A stretch of 43,105 nt of DNA, taken from the NCBI GenBank assembly GCA_016792935.1, contig JAEUJS010000303.1, positions 1 through 43,105 of the forward strand, written 5' to 3'. This stretch comes from Archangium sp. Its GTDB lineage: Bacteria > Myxococcota > Myxococcia > Myxococcales > Myxococcaceae. The notes under the pieces were generated by a model. The model worked only from the letters and a program-made list of their open reading frames with translations. It ran no database searches and was not told the origin of the DNA. Both the position numbers and the translations under genes were made by a program. This document shows positions 9,341 through 18,938 of this stretch, piece after piece. Numbering within the stretch: position 1 is the stretch's first letter; every line of letters starts with the position of its first letter.

Positions 9341-10000
9341 TCAGTGGGTTAGGTCGCGCGTGAAGTGGTGTCCGCGGGTCAGCGAAATGACCTGTTCTGG
9401 ATCACGCCCGTCGCCTGCCGCGAGGATCAAACGACCGAACGGATTTCGCAGGCGCGACTCCATGGCTTTGTTCGCGCGGGCCACCGCTTCATCTGCGCCG
9501 ACGCCGTCGAGCCAGGCGGGAAGAAACGACACGTAGAAGACGGGCGCGATGTTCTCGTCTCCGTGGCCGACGAAGCTGTGCACACCGAGGTCGAGCCATT
9601 CGCTGGCGAGCTTCGCGTCGCCGCAGCCCGTGTCGTAGACGAGTCGAATCTTGCGGCGCTGATCAGCTGGCAGCACGGCGACCCAGTCGATGAAGCGGTT
9701 GGTGTGCGCGAGGAAGAAGACGTCCACCGTGTCGTAGGTGCGTGTGGCCTGGTCGAGCGCCTTGATGAACGCGGTGCGCTGATCACTCTCGCGGCTCTGC
9801 GTGAAGTACCAGTACGCGTCATAGTTCTCGCGCAGACGCGGCACCGTGAACTGCGCGGTGAAGCCCTTCTGGTAGTCGGGCACGTCGTCGCGCAGAGCGA
9901 GCGCTGCTTCTCTCGTCGAGCCCGCGCGCAGCCCGTGAGCGCGCGTCGCGGTGCAGCCGCTGATCAAGACGAACACGCTGAGGAAGATGGCCCCTCGCAT
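9341..10000 (-). CDS. Lipoprotein with possible caspase-like Cys/His pair
   Basis: A 219-residue protein from ATG 10000. MRGAIFLSVFVLISGC is a lipoprotein signal (Cys16). No named family comes to mind. Two strand-like segments each end in a polar residue typical of clan CD peptidases: TVDVFFLAHTNRF (His99) and KIRLVYDTGCGDAK (Cys126), followed by LGVHSFVGHGDENIAPVFY. That spacing resembles the His...Asp-x-x-Cys order of caspase/CHAT folds, but the usual H-G motif is absent, so activity is unproven. The gene lies 86 bp downstream of the kinase-macro gene on the same strand and may belong to its transcription unit. Confidence 0.7.
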   Translation of the reverse strand: MRGAIFLSVFVLISGCTATRAHGLRAGSTREAALALRDDVPDYQKGFTAQFTVPRLRENYDAYWYFTQSRESDQRTAFIKALDQATRTYDTVDVFFLAHTNRFIDWVAVLPADQRRKIRLVYDTGCGDAKLASEWLDLGVHSFVGHGDENIAPVFYVSFLPAWLDGVGADEAVARANKAMESRLRNPFGRLILAAGDGRDPEQVISLTRGHHFTRDLTH

Positions 10001-10086
10001 GATCAGCTGACCCTCGAGCGTGTGATGGCGTGCACGTTCCGTCCCCCAACGGCGTAGCGACACGTGGTTGAGGCGGTTCGTTCCCC

Positions 10087-11556
10087 TCAGATTTTGCGGC
10101 GAATCGTCTCGGAGCTCTCGTGGTGCTGCGCCGACGCGTCTTCGATGCCGATGTCGTGCGCCTGCTGACCACCGCGACCGAGGAACACCGAGTCGAGCAC
10201 CTCGTCGAAGGTGCGCTTCTTCGATTCATCGAAGAGCACGAAGTCGATGTGTCGGAACTTCGAGCCGCCGAGCCGCAGGTGAAGCTCGAGCGCCATGGCG
10301 AGGCTGGTGGCGCTGCTCTCCATGCTGACGCCCGCCGCTCCCGTGCCGACTGCGGGGACCGAGAGCGAACGCAGCCCTTCGGCTTCAGCCAGCAGGTACG
10401 CACGCTGCGACGCGCGCGCCACGCACGACACCTCGTGCCACGCGCTCACCGCGTGCAACACGCGCTTGCTCTTCAACTTGCCCGCTCCGGTCGACACGCA
10501 CGAGCCGAGCGGCTGTGCGCCACCGGCCTGGGCTTCACGCGCGATTTCATCTCCACCTGCTTTGCGCAGGGCGGCGGAGACGCCGACCTCCATCACGAAG
10601 CCGCTGTTCGCGGACGACACGATGCCGTCGGTCTCGGCGAGCGCGATGTCTCCGGCGCGCGTGGTGATGCGCAGCGCGCCGACGTGCAACGCGTCGTCTT
10701 CACGCACGGCTCCGAGGGGACGGCGAACCAGATCAGCGAGCCGACGGAAGACGGTGACCACGCGCTCGGCGTCGCTCCACCGCTTCTCGCTCTCGCGCTG
10801 CAGCATGTGGCTGAGCGCCTGCTGGAAATACGCCTCTTCGGGTGAATCGGGCTGCGGGAACGCGGGAGTGAGCGTCGGGTCCAGTGCTTCGGTCGTGGTG
10901 CCGTACGGCGGCCGCCCGTAGCGAAGTTGAAACGCGGTCGCGCCGAGGCCGTAGATGTCGGTGGTGCGGTGAAACACGCCCGCGCGCAACGTCTCGGGCG
11001 CCATGAATTCCAGCGTGCCCGCGAGCTCCGGAGCCGAACCCGACACCGCGCTCTTCGCCACGGCGACACCGAAGTCACCGAGCTGCACGCCTTCCTCGGG
11101 CGAGACGAAGAGGTTCGACGGCTTCAAATCGCGATGCAGCACGCCGGTGCGGTGCGCGGCCGCGAGCGCGGTGGCGACTTCGCTGACGACCTCACACACG
11201 TACCAGAGCGGCAGACCGACTCCGATGGCGCGACGTCGCAATGAATCGAGCTCGGCGCCATCGAGGCCGTCGACGTAGTCCTGCACCAGGTACGGAAGTT
11301 CGGTGCCCGGCATCAACCCGAAGTCGAGCGGGCGCACCACGCGCGGCGAGCGAATGCGCGCGGTCAACACGGCCTCCGTGCGGAGTCGTTCGCGTTGATC
11401 TCGCAGCGTGTGCTTGAGCGTCTTGATGATGACCGGCGCGCAGAGGTGCACGTGGCGCGCGAGGAAGACGTCGCTCATGCCTCCGCCGCCGACGCGGCCC
11501 CACACCTCGTAGTCGGCCAGACGACTGCCGGGCTCGAGCAACGTGGCGTGCGTCAC
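10087..11556 (-). CDS. Ser/Thr protein kinase fused to a C-terminal macro domain
   Basis: 489 residues from GTG 11556, overlapping the stop of the upstream kinase gene by 4 bp (GTGA). Kinase domain at about 15-275: glycine loop RVGGGGMSDVF (21-31), VIIK (Lys45), HRDLKPSN (141-148), DFG (161-163), FMAPE (184-188). Residues about 290-445 match a macro domain (the ADP-ribose-binding fold): TRAGDIALAETDGIVSSANSG, KSKRVLHAVSAW, LSVPAVGTGAAGVSMESSA, FRHIDFVLFD. The usual GGG after the Asn loop reads MEVG, so ligand binding may differ. No transmembrane segment, so cytoplasmic. I infer that the macro domain senses or processes ADP-ribose-type ligands to control the kinase. Most unusual domain pairing on this strand. 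Confidence 0.9.
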   Translation of the reverse strand: MTHATLLEPGSRLADYEVWGRVGGGGMSDVFLARHVHLCAPVIIKTLKHTLRDQRERLRTEAVLTARIRSPRVVRPLDFGLMPGTELPYLVQDYVDGLDGAELDSLRRRAIGVGLPLWYVCEVVSEVATALAAAHRTGVLHRDLKPSNLFVSPEEGVQLGDFGVAVAKSAVSGSAPELAGTLEFMAPETLRAGVFHRTTDIYGLGATAFQLRYGRPPYGTTTEALDPTLTPAFPQPDSPEEAYFQQALSHMLQRESEKRWSDAERVVTVFRRLADLVRRPLGAVREDDALHVGALRITTRAGDIALAETDGIVSSANSGFVMEVGVSAALRKAGGDEIAREAQAGGAQPLGSCVSTGAGKLKSKRVLHAVSAWHEVSCVARASQRAYLLAEAEGLRSLSVPAVGTGAAGVSMESSATSLAMALELHLRLGGSKFRHIDFVLFDESKKRTFDEVLDSVFLGRGGQQAHDIGIEDASAQHHESSETIRRKI

Positions 11557-12482
11557 ACCAACAACCCCAGCGCACCCTGCAGCCACTGGAGCAGCTCGGG
11601 CTTCGTGGGGAGCAATTTGCTGTCGAGCGCGTAGCCGAAGAGCGGGCCAGCCATCTCTCCCGCACTGCGGAAGCGGTTCTTCAGGTCGGGAGCCAGCGCC
11701 TTCGAGATGATGATCGCCAGCGGCTTCTCGACGTATTCGGGAATGGTGAGCTTCGGGTTGCGAATGGCGGCCATCACCTGCTGCTCGGTCGCTCCCTCTT
11801 GTTGGAACGGGTGGTAGCCGACCACCACCTCGTGAAGCATCACGCCCACCGCCCACAAGTCGGACGCGGCGGTCAGCGACTCACCGCGCGTCTGCTCAGG
11901 AGAGAGGTACGAGAGTTTTCCCGCGGCGATGCCGTGACCCGGGCCGATGTCGACCGCGCTGCTGCTCGCGACGCCGAAGTCTCCGAGCTTCACGTCGCCT
12001 TCGCCCGAGAAGAAGACGTTCGCCGGGTTCACGTCGGAATGAATCAACGACAGCGGCATGCCGGTGCGCGTCGTCGCGCGGTGGAAGTACGCCAGCGCCT
12101 TCAACACCTCGAGGCAGATGTGCACGCCCATGCCCGCGGGGAAGCTCTTCATCGAGCGGCGGTGCGCGGCCATCACTTCCTGCAGGTCGCCGCCAATCAG
12201 GAACTCCATGGCGATGAAGGGCCGACCGAACGCGACGCCGTGCTCCACCATGCGCACCAGGTTCGGGTGCGAGAGCAGGCTCATCAAGTCGACCTCGTCG
12301 GCGAACTTTTCTTCGCTCGCGCCCTGCCGCATCATCTTCAGCGCGACGTTGACCTGGTCACCCTTGTCGTCGACGGCTTCCGCGAGGAACACCTCGGCCT
12401 GTCCACCCTGACCGAGCCGCGAGCGCACGAGGTACTTCCCGTAGCGCTTACTGGGCACCTCAATGGTGCGACCGCCGTTCAT
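11553..12482 (-). CDS. Ser/Thr protein kinase, soluble
   Basis: 309 residues from ATG 12482; an upstream extension of the frame is antisense to the divergent kinase and was dropped. It is essentially a bare kinase domain: glycine loop RLGQGGQAEVF, VALKMM (catalytic Lys), ILIHSD-type catalytic loop reading LIHSDVNPANVFF (HSD instead of HRD, Asp and Asn kept), LGDFGVAS, and LSPEQ in place of APE. The loss of the HRD arginine suggests a kinase not switched on by activation-loop phosphorylation. The last about 30 residues (LFGYALDSKLLPTKPELLQWLQGAL) follow the kinase fold. It overlaps the kinase-macro gene by 4 bp, so the two are coupled and may act as a pair. It is divergent from the third kinase, 59 bp away. 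Confidence 0.9.
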   Translation of the reverse strand: MNGGRTIEVPSKRYGKYLVRSRLGQGGQAEVFLAEAVDDKGDQVNVALKMMRQGASEEKFADEVDLMSLLSHPNLVRMVEHGVAFGRPFIAMEFLIGGDLQEVMAAHRRSMKSFPAGMGVHICLEVLKALAYFHRATTRTGMPLSLIHSDVNPANVFFSGEGDVKLGDFGVASSSAVDIGPGHGIAAGKLSYLSPEQTRGESLTAASDLWAVGVMLHEVVVGYHPFQQEGATEQQVMAAIRNPKLTIPEYVEKPLAIIISKALAPDLKNRFRSAGEMAGPLFGYALDSKLLPTKPELLQWLQGALGLLV

Positions 12483-12541
12483 GCGGGCGGGACCGTAACC
12501 GATCCCGTCACGATTCGGGCCGTTGGAGGTACAATCGAGGC

Positions 12542-14284
<1,743 letters not shown>

Positions 14285-14389
14285 CAGCTGTGTTTACCGG
14301 CTCGCCCCAGGTCGAGCCTCCAGCTACAGGCCCGTAACTTTCGTTTTCCTTGAGGCGTGCGGGCGCGGTGCGAGAGTGCCGATCCGCGT

Positions 14390-15397
14390 ATGTGGGCCGC
14401 CCCTCTCATCGTGTTGTTGCTCGCCGGGACACCGGACGGGCCGGGGAAGCGGCTCACTCCGAACGGCGCCAAGCTCGAGCAGGGGCAGAAGCTCTTCAAT
14501 CAGGGCGACTACGACAACGCGCTCAAGTTCCTCGACGCGGCCGCGGCCGAGGCAGGAGACGTCGGCACGCTCGAGAAGGTGCACCTGCTCCGCGCGCAGT
14601 GCTTCGCGGCCCGGCAGGATTTTTCGCGCGCTGAAGAGGCGTTCGCCCTCGCGCTCGAGGCGAACCCCGACACCCAGCTCGACCCCGCGAAGGTGGACCC
14701 GACCATCGTGAAGTTGCTCGACACCGTGCGCGCGCGCTCGCTGGGCAACGTCACCTTCGGGTCCACGCCGCCGGGCGCGACACTCGTCATCGACGGCAAA
14801 GAAGCAGGCGTGACGCCACAGACGGTCGCGTTGCCGGTCGGCAGACACAAGTTCGAGGCGCGCTGGGGTGACGCGAAAGATTCGACCGGCGAAGTGCGCG
14901 TGCTCAACGTGCAGCTGCGTCCGCGTAAAGACCTCCGCGTCGAGTGGGTGCAGCATTCCAACAACGCGAGCGGCGGCCGCGAGCTCGAGCGGCCCTTGCG
15001 GCCCTTCGGCGACTTGCGTGGTCTGTTCGAACCGCAGACCAGCGGGTCGCTCTCGGGCGGTCTGCAGGTCGGTGGCGGCGTCGAGCTCTCGTATTTCCGA
15101 CTCGGCCTGTTCGTGCGCGTGTTCCCCAACTTCGATCTCACCCCGCGTTTCCAGTTCTCGCTCCCGTTCTTGAAGACGGACCTTGGGGAATGGAACGCGA
15201 CGCTCGAGGTGGGCGTGCCGCTGTCGTTCTATTCCTCCGGGTTCGCCGTCGGCATTCAGGGCGCCGGAGGGCTCGAGCTGTACCTGCTCAAGTGGCTCGC
15301 GCCGTACATCCTCGTCGGCGGCTCGCACCACTTCGTGCGCTTCGGTTACGACACCGCGTTTCTCCTCACCGGCGGTCTGCGACTCAGGGTGCCCTGA
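14390..15397 (+). CDS. Exported TPR-PEGA-barrel-like protein, tandem copy 1
   Basis: 335 residues from ATG 14390 (MWAAPLIVLLLAG is the signal peptide). Order: two TPR-like helix pairs (GAKLEQGQKLFNQGDYDNALKFLDAAA and LEKVHLLRAQCFAARQDFSRAEEAFALALEANPDTQLD), a PEGA-like domain (GNVTFGSTPPGATLVIDGKEAGVTPQTVALPVGRHKFEARW), then a beta-rich C-terminus with alternating residues (GGVELSYFRLGLFVRVFP, FDLTPRFQFSLPFL, GGLELYLLKWLAPYILVGG, ending LTGGLRLRVP) that looks like outer-membrane or periplasmic beta structure. The next gene, 2 bp later, has the same layout with many identical stretches. Probably an envelope protein connected to the upstream PEGA kinase; function unknown. Confidence 0.82.
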   Translation: MWAAPLIVLLLAGTPDGPGKRLTPNGAKLEQGQKLFNQGDYDNALKFLDAAAAEAGDVGTLEKVHLLRAQCFAARQDFSRAEEAFALALEANPDTQLDPAKVDPTIVKLLDTVRARSLGNVTFGSTPPGATLVIDGKEAGVTPQTVALPVGRHKFEARWGDAKDSTGEVRVLNVQLRPRKDLRVEWVQHSNNASGGRELERPLRPFGDLRGLFEPQTSGSLSGGLQVGGGVELSYFRLGLFVRVFPNFDLTPRFQFSLPFLKTDLGEWNATLEVGVPLSFYSSGFAVGIQGAGGLELYLLKWLAPYILVGGSHHFVRFGYDTAFLLTGGLRLRVP

Positions 15398-15399
15398 CC

Positions 15400-16431
15400 A
15401 TGTTCGCGACCGTGTCCGTCATCGTGATGTTGCTCGCCGGGCCGACGCCTGCGGCTCCTGCGAAGGGGAGCAAGCTCGAGCAGGGTCAGAAGCAGTTCGC
15501 CTCGGGAGAGATCGACACCGCGCTCAAGACGCTCGACGCGGCCGCGCTCGAGACGACGGATGGGCCGACGCTCGAGAAGGTGCATCTCCTTCGCGCGCAG
15601 TGCTTCGCCGCCAGGCAGGACTTCGTGAAGACCGAAGAGGCGTTCGGGCTCGCGCTCGATGCGAACCCCGAGGCCACGCTCGATCCCACTCGCGTCGATC
15701 CCACGCTGGTGAAGCTGCTGGAATCGGTGCGCGCGCGCTCGCAGGGCTCGGTGGTCGTCAACTCCACGCCTACGGGTGCGACGTTCAGCGTCGACGGGAA
15801 GGCGATGGGGCTCGCGCCGCAGACCGTTCAGCTGCCGGCGGGCAAACACAAGCTCGAGGCGCGTTGGGCCGAAGGGCCGACCAACGAGGGCACGGGCGCC
15901 GAGCTGAAGCTGGGGCCGGTGCAGACCATCGAGGTGCTGGTGCGACCTCGTCGCGAGACGCGCGTGGAATGGGTGCAGCAGGAAGTCGCGGGTCACGGCC
16001 CGGGTGAGCTCACGCCGCGCGCGATTCGCCCCTTCGGAGATTTGCGCGGTGTCTTCGAGCCCTCGACGTCGGGCGCGGTCGATGGCGGTCTGCAGCTCGG
16101 CGGCGGCATCGAGCTCTCGTATTTCCGCCTCGGGCTCTTCGTGCGGCTCTTCCCGACGATGGACCTCACGCCGCGCTTTCAGTTCTCGTTGCCGGTGTAC
16201 GCGGCGAGCTTCGGCGACTTCCACGTCGCGCTCGAGGTCGGAGCGCCGTTCACGTTCCTCCCCGACGGTCTGGGCATCGGCTTCCAGGGAGCGGGCGGCG
16301 TCGAGCTGTATCCCGTGAAGTGGCTCGGCGCGTACGTCTACATCGGCGGGCGACACCACTTCCTGTGGCCCGGCCGCAACGACGTGACGGCGTTCACTGC
16401 GACCGGTGGTCTGCGGCTGCGCATGCCGTGA
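15400..16431 (+). CDS. Exported TPR-PEGA-barrel-like protein, tandem copy 2
   Basis: 343 residues from ATG 15400, 2 bp after the first copy. The signal peptide is MFATVSVIVMLLAGPTPAA. Order matches copy 1: TPR-like repeats (SKLEQGQKQFASGEIDTALKTLDAA; LEKVHLLRAQCFAARQDF is shared almost exactly), a PEGA-like domain (GSVVVNSTPTGATFSVDGKAMGLAPQ), then a beta-rich end (GGIELSYFRLGLFVRLFPTMDLTPRFQFSLP ... GGLRLRMP). Conservation is strongest in the second TPR and the start of the beta region and weaker in the middle, as for an older duplication that has diverged. Both are likely coexpressed with the kinase upstream. No catalytic motif is visible. Confidence 0.82.
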   Translation: MFATVSVIVMLLAGPTPAAPAKGSKLEQGQKQFASGEIDTALKTLDAAALETTDGPTLEKVHLLRAQCFAARQDFVKTEEAFGLALDANPEATLDPTRVDPTLVKLLESVRARSQGSVVVNSTPTGATFSVDGKAMGLAPQTVQLPAGKHKLEARWAEGPTNEGTGAELKLGPVQTIEVLVRPRRETRVEWVQQEVAGHGPGELTPRAIRPFGDLRGVFEPSTSGAVDGGLQLGGGIELSYFRLGLFVRLFPTMDLTPRFQFSLPVYAASFGDFHVALEVGAPFTFLPDGLGIGFQGAGGVELYPVKWLGAYVYIGGRHHFLWPGRNDVTAFTATGGLRLRMP

Positions 16432-16441
16432 GGTGCGCGTG

Positions 16442-18121
16442 ATGGAGAAGCTCCTCGAACCGCTGAAGGGTGGCGCTGGACGACGCGACGTGTTGCGCGT
16501 GTTGAGCGACGCGCTGCTCGAACGCGAAGACCCGTGGGGCGAGGCGATTCAGCTCGCGCTCGATCTCGAAGAGAAGTTCCCCGGTGAAGACGACACCATC
16601 GACGGCGAGCGCCGGCTGCGGCGGCTGATGGACAAGTACGGACCGTCGTGGTGCGTGCGGCTCTACGGCCCGCGAACGTCGGTGCGTGATTGGTGGCCGC
16701 GGTTTCATCGCGCGATTCCTTCCGCCATCGGCCTCGGAGAGAACGCGCCGCTCGAGAAGTTGAAGACCGGGCTGGTGGCGAGCCTCGCGCTGATCGCGGA
16801 GAGCGGCGAGCTGAGCTCGCCGTCGTTGGATCAGGTGACTGACCTGACCGTCTCTCCGGGAGCGGGCACGGCGAAGTCGTTGACGCTCGCGCGCACCAGG
16901 AACGTCACGCACCTCTCGATTCCCTGGCTCGGCGCGGAGACGGTGCGCGCGCTGAAGAGCGCTCCGTGTCTGTCGCAGCTCGAGTCGCTGACGCTGACGA
17001 CGGCGCAACCCGTGGCGCTGACTGCTCCGGAACTGAACTCGCTCTTCGCGCTCGCGATGCCGAAGCTGAACACGCTCGCCTTCGAGCGCCTCGAGTTCGG
17101 ACTGCCCGGCGCGGAAGCGCTGCGCGACGCGATGAAGTGGAACGTGTCGAAGCTCTTCCTCGACGAGGCCGCGCTCGGTGTGAAGGGCACGTTGGCGTTC
17201 CTCGGAGCGAAGTGGCTGCCCAACGTGAAGCTGCTCTCGCTCTCTCGCAACGCGATGGGGCCGGCGGGCGCGGAGGCCCTGGCTGCTGCTCCGTTGAAGT
17301 TGGTGGCGCTCGATTTGTCGCAGACCGCGAGCGCGGCGAAGGCGCTGGTGCCGTTCTTCCAGAACGTGAAGTGGCCGACGCTGCGCTCACTGGCGCTGAA
17401 TGGGTGCGTGTTGAAGGGGAAGGCGGCCGGTCCGGTCGGCGCGATGAAGCTGAGTGGCCTGCGTGAGCTGCGCTTCAACAACGGGCTCATCGGTGACGAC
17501 GGACTGACGGAGCTCGCGAAGTCGAAGACGCTGACCGGCCTGCGCGTCCTGCAACTCGCCAACAGCGCGGTGAAAGGCGCGGGCGTCGCAGCGCTCGGCA
17601 AGAGCGTGGTGATGAAGACCGTCGAGGAGCTCGACCTCTCGCACAACAAATTCCAGAACACCGGCGCGAAGGGCCTGGCGGCGAGCAAGAACGTGGGCGC
17701 GCTCCGCGTGTTGACGCTCGGCCACAATTGGATGGGTGTACAGGGCCTGCGCGCGTTGCTCGGAAATCCCGCGCTGAAGAACTTCGAAGAGCTGCGCGAG
17801 GGCATGAACAACTACGCCTCGGGTTTCCCGCTGGCGTTCATCGAGTTCGAGCAGCTGAAGCTGAAGTCGCTGCGCCTGGGACCCGAGACGACGACGGATG
17901 TGCTCGAGGAACTGCTCAGGTCTCCGCGCGTGGCGAAGTTGGAGTGGCTGACCATCTCCTGTCACGCCTTCGGAGATCCGCAGGTCGAGGTTCTGCTCGC
18001 GGGGCCGCTGGTCAAGGCGACCACGTTCCTGCATGTCAGCCGCAATTGGTCGAATCAGCTCACCGATGGTGCTGCACAGAAGTTGAAGACCGCGCTCGGC
18101 GCGCGGGTCGAGTTCATCTGA
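16442..18121 (+). CDS. Leucine-rich-repeat-like protein with TIGR02996-type N-terminus
   Basis: 559 residues from ATG 16442 (GTG 16439 is possible). The N-terminal about 45 residues (VLRVLSDALLEREDPWGEAIQLALDLEEKF) resemble the TIGR02996 repeat-companion domain seen before LRR arrays. From about residue 130 on there are irregular repeats of 25-30 residues with LxxLxLxxN/T patterns (LRSLALNGCVL, LRELRFNNGLIGDDGLTELA, LRVLQLANSAVKGAGVAALG, VEELDLSHNKFQNTGAKGLA, LRVLTLGHNWMGVQGLRALL), the ribonuclease-inhibitor type. No signal peptide or membrane segment, so cytoplasmic and probably protein-binding. It follows the second PEGA protein by 10 bp and likely shares its message. Confidence 0.85.
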   Translation: MEKLLEPLKGGAGRRDVLRVLSDALLEREDPWGEAIQLALDLEEKFPGEDDTIDGERRLRRLMDKYGPSWCVRLYGPRTSVRDWWPRFHRAIPSAIGLGENAPLEKLKTGLVASLALIAESGELSSPSLDQVTDLTVSPGAGTAKSLTLARTRNVTHLSIPWLGAETVRALKSAPCLSQLESLTLTTAQPVALTAPELNSLFALAMPKLNTLAFERLEFGLPGAEALRDAMKWNVSKLFLDEAALGVKGTLAFLGAKWLPNVKLLSLSRNAMGPAGAEALAAAPLKLVALDLSQTASAAKALVPFFQNVKWPTLRSLALNGCVLKGKAAGPVGAMKLSGLRELRFNNGLIGDDGLTELAKSKTLTGLRVLQLANSAVKGAGVAALGKSVVMKTVEELDLSHNKFQNTGAKGLAASKNVGALRVLTLGHNWMGVQGLRALLGNPALKNFEELREGMNNYASGFPLAFIEFEQLKLKSLRLGPETTTDVLEELLRSPRVAKLEWLTISCHAFGDPQVEVLLAGPLVKATTFLHVSRNWSNQLTDGAAQKLKTALGARVEFI

Positions 18122-18139
18122 TTTCTCCTGGGGGAATGC

Positions 18140-18847
18140 ATGTCGCTTCGCATCGTGCTGGCCGTTTCGTCTGTCTCGTTGGTGTTGGTTCTTTCCGGCT
18201 GCAGCAAACCGAAGGAAGGCGGCTCGTGTACGGGCGAGCAGGGCAGCTGCATCGACAAACAGAACGCGCTGGTGTGCATCGGCGGCACCTTCGCCAAGGT
18301 GAAGTGTCGCAAGAACGCCGTGGGCTGCATGGAAGTGATGGGCAACGTGAGCTGCGACGTCGAGCGTGACGTCGGCGTGCCGTGCGCCGGAGACAAAGAG
18401 GCCGACTGCTCGAGCGACGGGAAGAAGATGCTCGACTGCACCGACGGCAAGTGGGCGCTGCGCATGAACTGCAGCAAGTTGTGCGTGTCGAACGTGAACG
18501 GCGTGCGCTGTGAGAACGCCGAAGGTGCCGCGGGAGACCCCTGCACGCAGGAACAGTTCGATTCCGCGGTGTGCAGCGCCGACAAGAAGATGCTCCTGGT
18601 GTGCGACGGCAAGTCGTTCTTCGCCGCGAGCACGTGCAAGGGCCAGAACCACTGCCGCGCGGTGGGGAAGATGATCGAGTGCGACACCTCGCTCGCCGAC
18701 ATCGACGACCCCTGTGAGAAGGAAGGCGAGCTGTCGTGCGACACCGCCAAGAAGGTGATGCTCAAGTGCACGAACAAGAAGTTCGTGAAGGAGCAGGCCT
18801 GCAAGAAGCGCTGCAACAATGCGTTCCAGAAGTTCAGCTGTGACTGA
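18140..18847 (+). CDS. Cys-rich lipoprotein with four internal repeats
   Basis: 235 residues. MSLRIVLAVSSVSLVLVLSGC is a lipoprotein signal (LSGC). The mature chain has four units of about 45-55 residues, each starting with a Gly/Cys turn and two more cysteines before a C-terminal pair: GGSCTGEQGSCIDKQNALVCIGGTF, GVPCAGDKEADCSSDGKKMLDCTDGKW, GDPCTQEQFDSAVCSADKKMLLVCDGKSF, DDPCEKEGELSCDTAKKVMLKCTNKKF. The consensus is P-C-x(5-9)-C-x(8)-(L/M)-x-C-x-(D/G/N)-(G/K)-(K/T)-(W/F). Disulfide-stabilised modules on the cell surface are likely. It ends 27 bp before the palindrome of the isonitrile locus, so that promoter overlaps the end of this gene. Confidence 0.85.
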   Translation: MSLRIVLAVSSVSLVLVLSGCSKPKEGGSCTGEQGSCIDKQNALVCIGGTFAKVKCRKNAVGCMEVMGNVSCDVERDVGVPCAGDKEADCSSDGKKMLDCTDGKWALRMNCSKLCVSNVNGVRCENAEGAAGDPCTQEQFDSAVCSADKKMLLVCDGKSFFAASTCKGQNHCRAVGKMIECDTSLADIDDPCEKEGELSCDTAKKVMLKCTNKKFVKEQACKKRCNNAFQKFSCD

Positions 18848-18874
18848 GTGGCGTCTTTGATGGCGTTCGGCGCT

Positions 18875-18896
18875 GAAAGTGAACATGTTCACTTTC
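18875..18896. promoter_or_regulatory. Perfect 22-bp palindrome, likely TetR operator
   Basis: The sequence is its own reverse complement over all 22 bp; the half site is GAAAGTGAACA. It sits directly upstream of the gene for a TetR-PvcA fusion and covers the first codons of the longest possible reading frame (GTG 18879, ATG 18885). This is the position and size expected of a TetR-family autoregulatory operator. A weak -35-like TTGATG at 18857-18862 would place a -10 inside the palindrome, so binding would block RNA polymerase. No second copy was seen in the window. Confidence 0.7.
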
Positions 18897-18938
18897 GTGA
18901 ACGGACCGGTTCGCCACCCAGCGTCGCCCCAGGGGGCT

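Noticed and set aside
14285..14389. Terminator after the PEGA kinase (GCTCG...CGAGC)
   Set aside because: Five-bp stem, no T-run; the following genes are likely read through.
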